A stretch of 64,000 nucleotides of DNA from Gilvibacter sp. SZ-19 (GTDB lineage Bacteria > Bacteroidota > Bacteroidia > Flavobacteriales > Flavobacteriaceae), in NCBI RefSeq assembly GCF_002163875.1, contig NZ_CP019333.1, positions 2,596,864-2,660,863 on the forward strand, given 5' to 3'. The stretch's first letter is position 1. Every line of letters starts with the position of its first letter. Positions 24,490 through 33,114 of this stretch are shown here, piece after piece. Position numbers and translations under genes: made by a program. Below the pieces are notes generated by a model that saw only the letters and a program-made list of their open reading frames with translations, was not told the origin of the DNA and did no database searches.

Positions 24490-24528
24490 CTTTCTCCCTT
24501 TGCCGTTTTAAGGGCGAGCTGCAAATGC

Positions 24529-24536
24529 TATATTTG
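24529..24536 (+). promoter_or_regulatory. -7 element TATATTTG, aminotransferase gene
   Basis: Exact TAnnTTTG match ending 17 bases before the ATG at 24554. Confidence 0.6.
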
Positions 24537-24553
24537 TTCAAAACAAAGAGCTC

Positions 24554-25744
24554 ATGCCCGGATTTGAACTTTTCGGTGCTGCAGAACGCCAGCACGTACA
24601 AGACGTACTCAATACAGGAATTTTAATGCGTTATGGTTTTGATGGCCTGCGCGATGGAATTTGGAAAGCTAAAGAATTTGAATCGGCCTTTGCCGAGCGC
24701 ATGGGCGTAGACCATTGCCAGTTGGTAAGCAGTGGAACAGCAGCACTTACTGTGGCTCTTGCAGCTGCAGGAATCGGGGCAGGAGACGAGGTGATCATGC
24801 CTACCTTTACTTTTGTAGCCAGCTTTGAATCTATCATAGCGATAGGCGCAGTACCTGTACTTGTAGACATAGATGATACCCTTTGTTTAGATCCAACTGC
24901 TGTAGAAGCGGCCATAACTCCTAAAACCAAATGTGTCATGCCTGTGCATATGTGCGGTGCCATGGCAGATCTGGAGCCTTTAAAAGCCATTTGTGATAAA
25001 CACGGCCTCTTGCTTTTAGAAGATGCTTGTCAGGCCATAGGTGGAACATATCAGGGCACCGCCTTAGGGGCCTATGGCGATCTAGGATGTTTTTCTTTCG
25101 ACTTTGTAAAGACCATTACCTGCGGAGAGGGCGGGGGTGTCATTACTAACAATGCCGATTATGCTAAACGCGCCGATCATTACCAAGACCACGGCCACGA
25201 TCATATTGGTAACGACAGAGGAGCAGAAGGGCATCCCTTTTTGGGCTACAATTACCGCATCAGCGAATTACAAGCTGCAGTAGGGTTGGGCCAACTTAGT
25301 CAGTTCGATGAGATCCTCAGCATACAAAAAAAGAATTTCAGGATTATAGCAGAAGCTTTAGCAGACCTGCCCAACGTTACTCCAAGACGCATTCCAGAAG
25401 GGGCGGAGGGGAACCATTCCTTTATCAATTTCTTTATGGAATCTGAAGTACAGGCCGCGAAAGCACAAAAAGCACTTGCAGCGGCTGGTATAGACGGCTG
25501 CTTTTACTGGTACAACAACAATTGGCATTATATCCGCGGATGGGCGCACTTAAAGAACGCCACAGGAGCCGGACCACTATCAGAAGCCATAAAAAAGCAA
25601 TTGTTATCCCTTGAAGAACGCGATTTCTCTAAAAGCGATCATTGGATGGGCAGGAACCTCTCTTGTCTTGTGAAACTATCATGGACAGAAGCGGAGGTGC
25701 GCAAACGCGCAGCTACTATGCGAGAGGTGCTATCTAAGCTCTAA
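24554..25744 (+). CDS. DegT/DnrJ/EryC1/StrS aminotransferase, KdnA-like
   Basis: This PLP-dependent sugar aminotransferase has 396 residues. The PLP lysine is K186 in SFDFVKTITCGEGG, with D157-A-C-Q stacking and the cofactor pocket SSGTAALT near residue 60. The N-terminal MPGFELFG with RYGFD and the phrase TITCGEGG closely resemble, from memory, KdnA, which installs the 8-amino group on the lipid A-core sugar Kdo8N in Shewanella. KdnB, its dehydrogenase partner, is not adjacent. Its stop overlaps the convergent ribB end by four bases. The family is certain; the KdnA role is a hypothesis. Confidence 0.9.
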   Translation: MPGFELFGAAERQHVQDVLNTGILMRYGFDGLRDGIWKAKEFESAFAERMGVDHCQLVSSGTAALTVALAAAGIGAGDEVIMPTFTFVASFESIIAIGAVPVLVDIDDTLCLDPTAVEAAITPKTKCVMPVHMCGAMADLEPLKAICDKHGLLLLEDACQAIGGTYQGTALGAYGDLGCFSFDFVKTITCGEGGGVITNNADYAKRADHYQDHGHDHIGNDRGAEGHPFLGYNYRISELQAAVGLGQLSQFDEILSIQKKNFRIIAEALADLPNVTPRRIPEGAEGNHSFINFFMESEVQAAKAQKALAAAGIDGCFYWYNNNWHYIRGWAHLKNATGAGPLSEAIKKQLLSLEERDFSKSDHWMGRNLSCLVKLSWTEAEVRKRAATMREVLSKL

Positions 25745-26883
25745 TAATTGATATAATCGGTGATCTCCAAACCGTAACCAATCATACCAACGCGCTTGGT
25801 TTGTGGGTTGTTTGAGATCAGGCGGATCTTGGAAATACCCAGGTCGTGTAGAATTTGAGCACCAATACCAAAGTCTTTGTTGTCCATTGCAATGCGCGGA
25901 GCTTTGACCACTTCATTGCCGGACTGCTGTGCCTTGAGCTCGCTTAAACGCTTCAATAGATTAAGTGATTGCGACTGCTGATTGATGAACACCACGGCAC
26001 CTTTACCTTCTTTTTCGACAGCTTTGAACATATCGTCCAGTTTTTTGTCGGCATTGTTGGTCAGGGTTCCTAAGATGTCATTATTGACCAAGGTTGAATT
26101 GATCCTAACGGCTACAGGCTCGTCGGAAGACCAATCGCCTTGGGTCAAGGCCAAATGCACTTGATCATTGGTGGTTTGTTTGTAGGCGCGTAAACGATAA
26201 CTCCCAAAGTTGGTCGCTATCTGAAAATCTTCCATCTTCTCGATCAAGGAGTCATGCTGCATGCGATAGGCTACCAGATCTTCTATCGAGATCAACTTCA
26301 GATCGAATTTTTTGGCTACTTCTACCAACTGAGGCAAACGGGCCATGGTTCCGTCTTCGTTCAGGATCTCTACCAAGATACCTGCTGGCTCCATACCGGC
26401 CAATCGAGCTAGATCTATAGCTGCCTCGGTATGTCCGGTACGTCTTAGTACACCACCTTCTTTAGCACGTAATGGGAATATGTGTCCGGGACGCCCCAAG
26501 TCTTGTGGTTTGGTGTCTTTATCCACTAAGGCCTTTATGGTCTTGGCGCGGTCATGAACGGAAATTCCGGTGGTGCAACCGTGACCAATAAGATCTACAG
26601 AAACGGTAAATTGGGTGTGGTGTAAAACTGTATTGTTCTCTACCATCATGGTGAGTTCTAACTCTTGGCAGCGCTCCTCGGTAAGTGGCGCACAGATAAG
26701 TCCACGACCGTGAGTAGCCATAAAGTTGATCATTTCTGGGGTTACGGCCTCGGCGGCAGCGATAAAATCCCCTTCATTCTCTCTGTTCTCATCGTCGACC
26801 ACTATAACCACCTTGCCGGCACGAATGTCTGCAATAGCTTCTTCTATGGTGTTTAAAGTGATCTGCTTTTGAGCCGTCTCCAT
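25741..26883 (-). CDS. ribB: DHBP synthase with degenerate GTP cyclohydrolase II domain
   Basis: Residues 1-205 form 3,4-dihydroxy-2-butanone 4-phosphate synthase of riboflavin synthesis, with intact DDENRENEGDF, HGRGLICAPL, GISVHDRAKTI and GHTEAAIDLARLAG. Residues 206-380 align with GTP cyclohydrolase II, but the three zinc cysteines are lost: the site normally reading C...RCDCG is L265 and T275-N-N-A-D279. The second domain should therefore not open GTP, and a separate RibA must supply that step. It is the last gene of the ftsK-lolA-lptF-ribB run, 30 bp after lptF. There is no room for an FMN riboswitch in that gap. Confidence 0.93.
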   Translation of the reverse strand: METAQKQITLNTIEEAIADIRAGKVVIVVDDENRENEGDFIAAAEAVTPEMINFMATHGRGLICAPLTEERCQELELTMMVENNTVLHHTQFTVSVDLIGHGCTTGISVHDRAKTIKALVDKDTKPQDLGRPGHIFPLRAKEGGVLRRTGHTEAAIDLARLAGMEPAGILVEILNEDGTMARLPQLVEVAKKFDLKLISIEDLVAYRMQHDSLIEKMEDFQIATNFGSYRLRAYKQTTNDQVHLALTQGDWSSDEPVAVRINSTLVNNDILGTLTNNADKKLDDMFKAVEKEGKGAVVFINQQSQSLNLLKRLSELKAQQSGNEVVKAPRIAMDNKDFGIGAQILHDLGISKIRLISNNPQTKRVGMIGYGLEITDYINY

Positions 26884-26913
26884 GATTCGAAAATTTCTGC
26901 AAAGATAAGGCCT

Positions 26914-28890
26914 TTACAATTGTTTTATGTCTGCTTCTATGCGTTTATCGAAAGTTCTTTTAAAGAAGTAGAAAAGCGGCAAGCCGAAAAGTAAATATCC
27001 CACAATGATATCCACTGGAGTTTTTTGCTTCATGGCCTTGTAGATCTTGTTGTGCCAAAGAAAGGTCTGTATCAGTTTGATATAGAAAAAAGCGAGTGTG
27101 GCATAATAAACAACAGGCAAAGCAGCTTCTAGAAATGCACCTACTTGAGCATCGTAAATAGCAAAGAATAAGAATAGTATGCTCAATGCTACACTTAAGA
27201 GATACATATACAATGTTTGTTTGGAGAGTTTTTTATACTCCCCAAATGCCAACATGGCTTCGTTGTAAATGTGATCTTCAAAATTACCTTGCATCCGCAG
27301 TTCTAATTCTGAGATACCCCTTTGTTCCAAATAGAGTAGGGCCTGATTGCGATACGTACTGCTATATCCGAATTTGCGGTGGTATTTCACCACACGAATC
27401 AAACCATCGTTGTCTAAGGCGGCCAGTTCATCCTTTTGTGTTTGGCTCAATGCCACCTGATTGGCCACCGGAGCCAATTTGGGTCTGCGTCTAAAGCGGC
27501 CAAAGAAACTGTCAAAGTCAAAGACATTCTGGTCTGTTGTAGCGCGGTAGGTGATCCAAATACCCAAGGGTAATAAGATCAGACTAGATAGCCAGGTTGC
27601 CATCACAGCATTTAAGGAGCCGTCTTCTGCGCTGTTCTTGGCAAAGATCCCGATAAAATGATAGGTCAAAAACAGTAAGATGGCAATAACCATGGGCAGT
27701 CCAAAACCTCCTTTTCTAATGATAGCTCCCAAGGGCGCTCCAATAAAGAATAAAATTACACAGGCAATGGCAAAGACGTATTTCTCGTGCAGGGCTATTT
27801 CGTGTTTGATGATGTTTTTGCGTTTTAAGAAGAACTCATCTTTTTTGGCCTCTAAGGTCTGCAGTGTCCCGCTAACATGGCTCTGCGCAATTTGAATGAT
27901 CTTTTTCTGATCTATCGGTTGAAAGGCATCTAGCGGATTATAAACCGTGTCTTTAGGTTCTTTAGGGGCATAATTCTCACCAATGCTCGGCACACCGCTG
28001 CGCAAGTACATGGTGTTGGCAAAGGTCTTGATGTCTGTAGAGAAATTATCAGAAAGGGTGTCTATGGCAGGTATCAATTCCGAAATAGGATACATCCCGT
28101 GATTGCTCAGCTCGCCCTCGGCCTCTAAGTCAATGTTGTTGATCTCACTCAGATCTATATTTATGGTATAGACATCCAAATAGCTCTTAACAAAGGGTTT
28201 CTTTTTCTTCTTTTGGACATCTCGGGGCTGGACCTCATCGTAGTAATAGACGTTGTCTAGCTTTAAGGAGAGTACATTGGAATCTTCGGAGCCGATAAGT
28301 TCTCCGCGTTCTGCCACCATAACCGTATAGTTACCAGCTATTTTGGGTTTCTTTTTGTGAATGATGACCTCTTCCAAAAACTGGTCTCTATCGCCCGATT
28401 TTTTTTCCACCTTAATGTTGAGTTCCTCGCCTATAGGGCTGAACTGTCCTTCGGCGATAACCATAGCCGGTTTTTTCTGGGCAATGTTACGCCTTAGGTT
28501 GAGCGATTTGTATTCCGCCCAGGGAATTACACTGTTGGCAAACCAAAAAGCTGTAAAGCTTATCAGAATAATAAAGAGGGTAAGGCTACGCATGGCCCTT
28601 TGCAGGGAGATCCCGGTAGACTTCATGGCGGCAAACTCGTACTTCTCTGCAAAGTTCCCAAACACCATCAGGCTAGAAACTAAGATCGTCAAGGGCAATA
28701 CTAACGGAATCAATTTTGGTGAGAAGTACATTAAGAACTTCAAGACCACCATCATGTCCAAACCTTTTCCTGCCAGCTCAGAAATATACAACCAGATTGT
28801 CTGGAGTATAAAAATGAACATAAGGATCAGGAACACACTTATAAAAGTGCGTATATAGGTGACCAGTATGTAACGATCGAGTATTTTCAA
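26914..28890 (-). CDS. LptF/LptG family lipopolysaccharide export permease, long form
   Basis: This inner-membrane permease subunit of the LPS export machine has 658 residues. It has three N-terminal helices (starting KILDRYILVTYIRTF), a periplasmic jellyroll domain (about 130-370, with a Lys-rich insert KKKKKPF near 237), and three more helices ending near residue 455. Unlike the common form of about 360-400 residues, it continues for about 180 residues with a charged helical stretch and three extra hydrophobic segments. It lies six bases after lolA, linking LPS export and lipoprotein trafficking. Whether it acts as LptF or LptG cannot be decided here. Confidence 0.9.
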   Translation of the reverse strand: MKILDRYILVTYIRTFISVFLILMFIFILQTIWLYISELAGKGLDMMVVLKFLMYFSPKLIPLVLPLTILVSSLMVFGNFAEKYEFAAMKSTGISLQRAMRSLTLFIILISFTAFWFANSVIPWAEYKSLNLRRNIAQKKPAMVIAEGQFSPIGEELNIKVEKKSGDRDQFLEEVIIHKKKPKIAGNYTVMVAERGELIGSEDSNVLSLKLDNVYYYDEVQPRDVQKKKKKPFVKSYLDVYTINIDLSEINNIDLEAEGELSNHGMYPISELIPAIDTLSDNFSTDIKTFANTMYLRSGVPSIGENYAPKEPKDTVYNPLDAFQPIDQKKIIQIAQSHVSGTLQTLEAKKDEFFLKRKNIIKHEIALHEKYVFAIACVILFFIGAPLGAIIRKGGFGLPMVIAILLFLTYHFIGIFAKNSAEDGSLNAVMATWLSSLILLPLGIWITYRATTDQNVFDFDSFFGRFRRRPKLAPVANQVALSQTQKDELAALDNDGLIRVVKYHRKFGYSSTYRNQALLYLEQRGISELELRMQGNFEDHIYNEAMLAFGEYKKLSKQTLYMYLLSVALSILFLFFAIYDAQVGAFLEAALPVVYYATLAFFYIKLIQTFLWHNKIYKAMKQKTPVDIIVGYLLFGLPLFYFFKRTFDKRIEADIKQL

Positions 28891-28896
28891 ATGCCT

Positions 28897-29547
28897 CTAG
28901 TTCAGTCTGTTGATGTAGTAGCCGTCTGCTTCGTATTTGGGCTCATCAAAACTAAACAAGGTTTTCGAAATGGGCTCGTTGGTTTTAAAAGAATTAACAG
29001 TAATGGTAAACTCCGTCCCGTTGGCATCGGTCTGGATAAGCTTGTAGATGTGCTTGGTCATACTGTCTATCCCCAACAAGATATTTTTGATCTCCGCATT
29101 GCTATCTATAGGCATCAGCTTTACATATTGGATCTTACGGCCTTTTACGTTTTGAACGATGTCCATTTTATAGGTGTAACCCTCTTCGTAAAAAGTAAGC
29201 ATCTCGCTTGGGGTGATCCCAGATTTTTCATCGCTTCCAATAGTGGAGATGGTCACTTCCTCATCTTCAGGAACTATAGAGTAAATGTACTTGCCATCGC
29301 TAATACGCGTGGTGCCTAACATGTTCAGATGGTATTTGTCGCCCTGCAAGGTCACATTGCCCCGGGTGTCTTGTTTTACCTTTTGCTTTTCGTTGTTAAG
29401 ACTGTATTTAAAGTCGATGACGATATTGTCATAAGACCGCACCTTGGCAGATACTTCGTCCAATAGGGCTTTGGCGTCCTGCGCTTGGGCAAATCCGCCG
29501 CTAATAACTAATAAACACCCTAGAATTATCGATTTCATGGTTTTCAA
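28897..29547 (-). CDS. lolA: Outer-membrane lipoprotein carrier protein LolA
   Basis: This periplasmic chaperone ferries lipoproteins from the inner to the outer membrane. The 216-residue protein has a signal peptide (about 1-22, ending GGFAQAQ), then the LolA half-barrel pattern: a first helix AKALLDEVSAKVRSYDNIV, strands FKYSLNN and GNVTLQGDKYHLNMLG, and DGKYIYSIVPEDEEVTI. It sits between ftsK (13-bp gap) and lptF (6-bp gap) in one operon. A bacterium this rich in lipoproteins depends on the pathway. Confidence 0.9.
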   Translation of the reverse strand: MKTMKSIILGCLLVISGGFAQAQDAKALLDEVSAKVRSYDNIVIDFKYSLNNEKQKVKQDTRGNVTLQGDKYHLNMLGTTRISDGKYIYSIVPEDEEVTISTIGSDEKSGITPSEMLTFYEEGYTYKMDIVQNVKGRKIQYVKLMPIDSNAEIKNILLGIDSMTKHIYKLIQTDANGTEFTITVNSFKTNEPISKTLFSFDEPKYEADGYYINRLN

Positions 29548-29560
29548 TTTTTGCTGCTTT

Positions 29561-31957
29561 TTATTCTTCGTTATCCAAAAGTTGATTCAGGGCCTCAATG
29601 GTGGGTACTAAGACCTGTCTGGCCTTACTGCCTTCAAATGGGCCAACGATTCCCGCTGCCTCCAACTGGTCTATGATCCGGCCTGCCCGGTTGTATCCCA
29701 GTTTGAGTTTGCGTTGCAATAAAGAAGCCGAGCCTTGCTGAGCAATTACCAACACTTCTGCCGCTTCTCTAAAGAGTGAATCGCGTTCGTCTTTAGATAT
29801 ATCAAGATTTGTACCACTTTCTTCTCCTACATATTCCGGTAACAAATGCGCATCCGGATAGGCTTTTTGTCCACCTATATAATCGGTGATCTTAGCAACT
29901 TCAGGAGTATCTACAAAGGCGCACTGCAGACGGATCACTTCATTGCCTTGTGTATAAAGCATGTCTCCACGCCCTATAAGTTGATCGGCTCCGGCTGCAT
30001 CTAAAATTGTACGTGAATCTATCTTCGAAGTCACCCTAAAGGCAATTCTGGCAGGGAAATTCGCCTTAATGATACCCGTGATCACATTAACCGAAGGTCG
30101 TTGCGTAGCAATGATCAGGTGGATCCCAATAGCACGGGCCAACTGGGCCAAACGCGCAATAGGGGTTTCCACTTCTTTACCGGCGGTCATGATCAAATCG
30201 GCAAACTCGTCTACCACCAAGATAATGTAAGGTAAATAACGGTGGCCGTTATTCGGATTGAGTTTACGCGCCTTGAATTTGGTATTGTATTCTTTAATGT
30301 TACGCACCATAGCGTCCTTGAGCAGGTCGTAACGCGCATCCATTTCAATACACAAGGAGTTCAGCGTATAGATCACTTTGGTGGTATCGGTAATGATGGC
30401 ATCTTCTGTATCTGGTAGCTTGGCGAGGTAGTGACGCTCTATTTTATTAAAAAGGGTCAATTCTACTTTCTTCGGATCGACCAAAACGAATTTCACCTCG
30501 GCAGGATGTTTTTTGTAGAGTAGGGAAGTTAAGATCGCATTGAGTCCAACAGACTTACCTTGACCGGTAGCACCCGCCATAAGTAAGTGGGGCATTTTAG
30601 CCAGATCCACTACAAAGGTCTCGTTGGCTATTGTCTTTCCTAAAGCCAGCGGTAAAGCCATTTCGGCTTGTTGAAACTTGTTAGCAGCTATTACAGAGCG
30701 CATCGATACAATGCGCGGATTCTTATTCGGCACTTCAATACCAATAGTACCTTTACCGGGTATAGGTGCAATAATACGGATCCCGAGCGCGGAAAGCGAA
30801 AGCGCAATATCGTCTTCCAAGTTCTTGATCTTAGAAATACGGATCCCGGCCTCTGGGACTATCTCGTACAAGGTAACGGTAGGCCCAACAGTGGCCTTGA
30901 TCTGCGCAATGGCGATCTTATAGTTGCGCAAGGTCTCTACAATACGATTCTTGTTCTCTTCGAGCTCCTCTTGATTGATAGTGATCCCTGCACCGCCAGT
31001 ATAATCTTTCAATAGCTCTAGCGGAGGAAACTTATAGTTGCCCAGCTCTAGCGTAGGGTCGAACTCACCAAAGTCTTCTACAAGCTTTTTGGCAGTTTGG
31101 TCTGCTGGCAGTTCCTCTTCCTCTGCGGCGGCTTCTACTTCCATAGTAACCTCATCTTCTTGAGTAACTGTCTTAGGTGGTTTGAGTTGGATGTTCTCCA
31201 ATTCCGGTTCTGGAGTAAGCTCCAAGGGCTGTGTTTGTGTCTGTTGTGTTATAACCTCTGGCTCGGGTTCAGGTGTCGTTTCTATGGTGTTTACTGCGGA
31301 GTCTGACTGAGCTAGCGACTCTTCGGTAGTGCTTTCTGATTTAAAGTCTTCGGCTATGGCTTCTTGGGTCTTTTTAAGCTTGGCGGCTACCTTGTCTGGA
31401 GTAACACGCAAGCGCAATACCAAATAGGCGATCAACAAGAAAGCCATTAGGATGGCGGTTCCTGTGAAGCCTAGATAGTCTTGTAAAAAGTCGTTGAGTT
31501 CGTAACCGACGGTTCCCGCCAAGATACCACCTTGAGCCGCAAAGAATCCGAAGAAAACAGCAAGCCAAAGCATGACCAAGAGGCCCCAAAACCAGAATCG
31601 GCCAAGGGCAGATTTCTTAAAATCAAAGAAAAAATAAACCCCGCTTAAGGTGACCAGGGTGCTAAAAATAAAGGCTGCAATTCCAACTCCTTTATAGATG
31701 AAGAAATCACCAAGAGCTGCACCGAACTTGCTCAGCAGGTTTGCGGCTTCTGCTTCTCGATCGCTCAATTCTCCCAGAATAGATTGGTCTTCTTGCCAAT
31801 TAAAAAAGAAGGATGCAAAGGCCAAAGTGAGGGCCAAACCAAAGAGCATTAAAAAGCTCCCCAAGACAACTTGTTGTTGCCGGTTGAGGGTCAATTTAGG
31901 AATCTTGAATCGTTTAGCTTTTTTCGCGCTGCGTTTAGTAGTCTTCTTCTTGGCCAT
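29561..31957 (-). CDS. ftsK: DNA translocase FtsK
   Basis: This is a septum-located DNA pump that clears chromosome termini at division. The 798-residue protein has four N-terminal membrane helices (about 28-50, 88-112, 120-140, 165-182), an acidic Pro/Gln/Thr linker (200-290), and a RecA-type motor. Walker A is GATGQGKS (462-469) and Walker B is ILVVDEFADL (579-588). The C-terminal winged-helix gamma domain (about 730-798, KLGYNRAGRIIDQLEAAG) reads KOPS-like sites. It probably heads the lolA-lptF-ribB transcript. Confidence 0.96.
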   Translation of the reverse strand: MAKKKTTKRSAKKAKRFKIPKLTLNRQQQVVLGSFLMLFGLALTLAFASFFFNWQEDQSILGELSDREAEAANLLSKFGAALGDFFIYKGVGIAAFIFSTLVTLSGVYFFFDFKKSALGRFWFWGLLVMLWLAVFFGFFAAQGGILAGTVGYELNDFLQDYLGFTGTAILMAFLLIAYLVLRLRVTPDKVAAKLKKTQEAIAEDFKSESTTEESLAQSDSAVNTIETTPEPEPEVITQQTQTQPLELTPEPELENIQLKPPKTVTQEDEVTMEVEAAAEEEELPADQTAKKLVEDFGEFDPTLELGNYKFPPLELLKDYTGGAGITINQEELEENKNRIVETLRNYKIAIAQIKATVGPTVTLYEIVPEAGIRISKIKNLEDDIALSLSALGIRIIAPIPGKGTIGIEVPNKNPRIVSMRSVIAANKFQQAEMALPLALGKTIANETFVVDLAKMPHLLMAGATGQGKSVGLNAILTSLLYKKHPAEVKFVLVDPKKVELTLFNKIERHYLAKLPDTEDAIITDTTKVIYTLNSLCIEMDARYDLLKDAMVRNIKEYNTKFKARKLNPNNGHRYLPYIILVVDEFADLIMTAGKEVETPIARLAQLARAIGIHLIIATQRPSVNVITGIIKANFPARIAFRVTSKIDSRTILDAAGADQLIGRGDMLYTQGNEVIRLQCAFVDTPEVAKITDYIGGQKAYPDAHLLPEYVGEESGTNLDISKDERDSLFREAAEVLVIAQQGSASLLQRKLKLGYNRAGRIIDQLEAAGIVGPFEGSKARQVLVPTIEALNQLLDNEE

Positions 31958-32063
31958 AAAGGGTAAAACAAATGTACGAATTGTTAACGTTTAAAAAACA
32001 CCCAAATTATAAGGTAAAATGTCGTTATGAGCATTGCAAGCACAATAAAACAAAGGATTTTCT

Positions 32064-32096
32064 GAATTTCAGCATAGCAGCGCTATGGTTAAATTC
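32064..32096. repeat. Inverted repeat between dgkA and ftsK
   Basis: GAATTT (32064-32069) and AAATTC (32091-32096) enclose CATAGC (32073-32078) and GCTATG (32082-32087), a nested inverted repeat with a small internal loop. It lies in the 222-bp spacer, which holds no gene. It could be a terminator remnant or an ftsK operator. Confidence 0.4.
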
Positions 32097-32179
32097 AAAA
32101 ATTCAGTGAAACAATTGGTTTTGAAGTGATTTCAATGCGGAATAGATTTTTTACCTGGCAATTTGGGTAACAATAGTAC

Positions 32180-32542
32180 TTAGTTAAAGTAGGGAATATA
32201 GATGATACAACCAATCACTATAGCGATAACTGCAGCAAAAAATACCGCCCCTGCAGCTACGTCTTTGATATAACCAATTTTAGGGTGATGGTCTGGGTGG
32301 ATAAAGTTGGCAATTTCCTCTATTGCCGTATTGGCTCCTTCTACAGCCATTACCAGACCAATGGCAAAGAATTGCAAGGCCCATTGGGTGGTGGTAATGT
32401 CAAAGTAAAAACCAGCCACTATCATAAGCACGGCAATAGCCGCCTGAACCTGGATGCTGGCTTCGTTTTTAAGCAACATCCAGGCTCCGCGACCGGCGTA
32501 TTTGAACGCCTTTAATCTTTTGGCGATAAAATTGTCTTTCAT
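32180..32542 (-). CDS. dgkA: Diacylglycerol kinase/undecaprenol kinase family protein
   Basis: The small inner-membrane lipid kinase of 120 residues has an amphipathic N-terminus and three membrane helices. The signature is present as VEGANTAIEEIANFIHPDHHPKIGYIKD-like order: the helix with E, N, T and E active residues and the loop Lys-Asp pair before the last helix. It recycles diacylglycerol or, as in Gram-positive relatives, phosphorylates undecaprenol. It starts three bases after the tpx stop, so the two are co-transcribed. Confidence 0.92.
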   Translation of the reverse strand: MKDNFIAKRLKAFKYAGRGAWMLLKNEASIQVQAAIAVLMIVAGFYFDITTTQWALQFFAIGLVMAVEGANTAIEEIANFIHPDHHPKIGYIKDVAAGAVFFAAVIAIVIGCIIYIPYFN

Positions 32543-32545
32543 TGA

Positions 32546-33043
32546 TTATAATGCGGCAAGTGCAGCCTCGTAATCGGGCTCTTCGCCAATTTCTGCAACC
32601 TGTTGGTTGTAAATGACCTTACCGTTCTCATCGGTCACCACAACAGCGCGCGAAAGCAGCGCATCGAAAGCACTACCTTTTATAGTCGCGCCATAATCCT
32701 GGCCAAAGGCTCCGGTTTTAAAGTCAGAAAGCATATGTACATTCTCAAGGCCTTCTGCGGCACAGAACTGTTGTTGCGCAAAGGGCAGGTCCTTAGAAAT
32801 GCACAACACAGCAGTGTTCTCTAATTGTGAAGCCGCTTCGTTGAAGCGACGCGCTGAAGCTGCGCAAACTCCGGTGTTGACCGAAGGAAATATATTCAAG
32901 ATCAGTCTTTTGCCGCTGTAATCGGCCATGGTCTTGGTAGACATATCGTTGGCAACCAATTTAAAATCTGGTGCTTGAGTTCCTACTGCAGGCAAGTTGC
33001 CAATAGTTTCGGCGGGATTTCCGCCCAAGGTAATAGAAGCCAT
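32546..33043 (-). CDS. tpx: Thiol peroxidase
   Basis: This atypical 2-Cys peroxiredoxin of 165 residues reduces hydrogen peroxide and alkyl hydroperoxides using thioredoxin. The peroxidatic Cys60 sits in PSVNTGVCAASARRF and the resolving Cys94 in QQFCAAEGLENV, the spacing typical of Tpx; an extra Cys81 is present. The N-terminal GGNPAETIGNLPAVG is characteristic. It has no signal peptide and is probably cytoplasmic. It is followed by dgkA after three bases. Confidence 0.95.
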   Translation of the reverse strand: MASITLGGNPAETIGNLPAVGTQAPDFKLVANDMSTKTMADYSGKRLILNIFPSVNTGVCAASARRFNEAASQLENTAVLCISKDLPFAQQQFCAAEGLENVHMLSDFKTGAFGQDYGATIKGSAFDALLSRAVVVTDENGKVIYNQQVAEIGEEPDYEAALAAL

Positions 33044-33114
33044 AGTTGTTATTTTTTTACAAAAATACGACGCCCAAATGCAGAATGCATTAAGGTTCTC
33101 TTAAAAAATCTAGA

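Noticed and set aside
26884-26913. FMN riboswitch before ribB
   Set aside because: Only 30 bp separate lptF and ribB, far too short for the roughly 140-nt RFN element.
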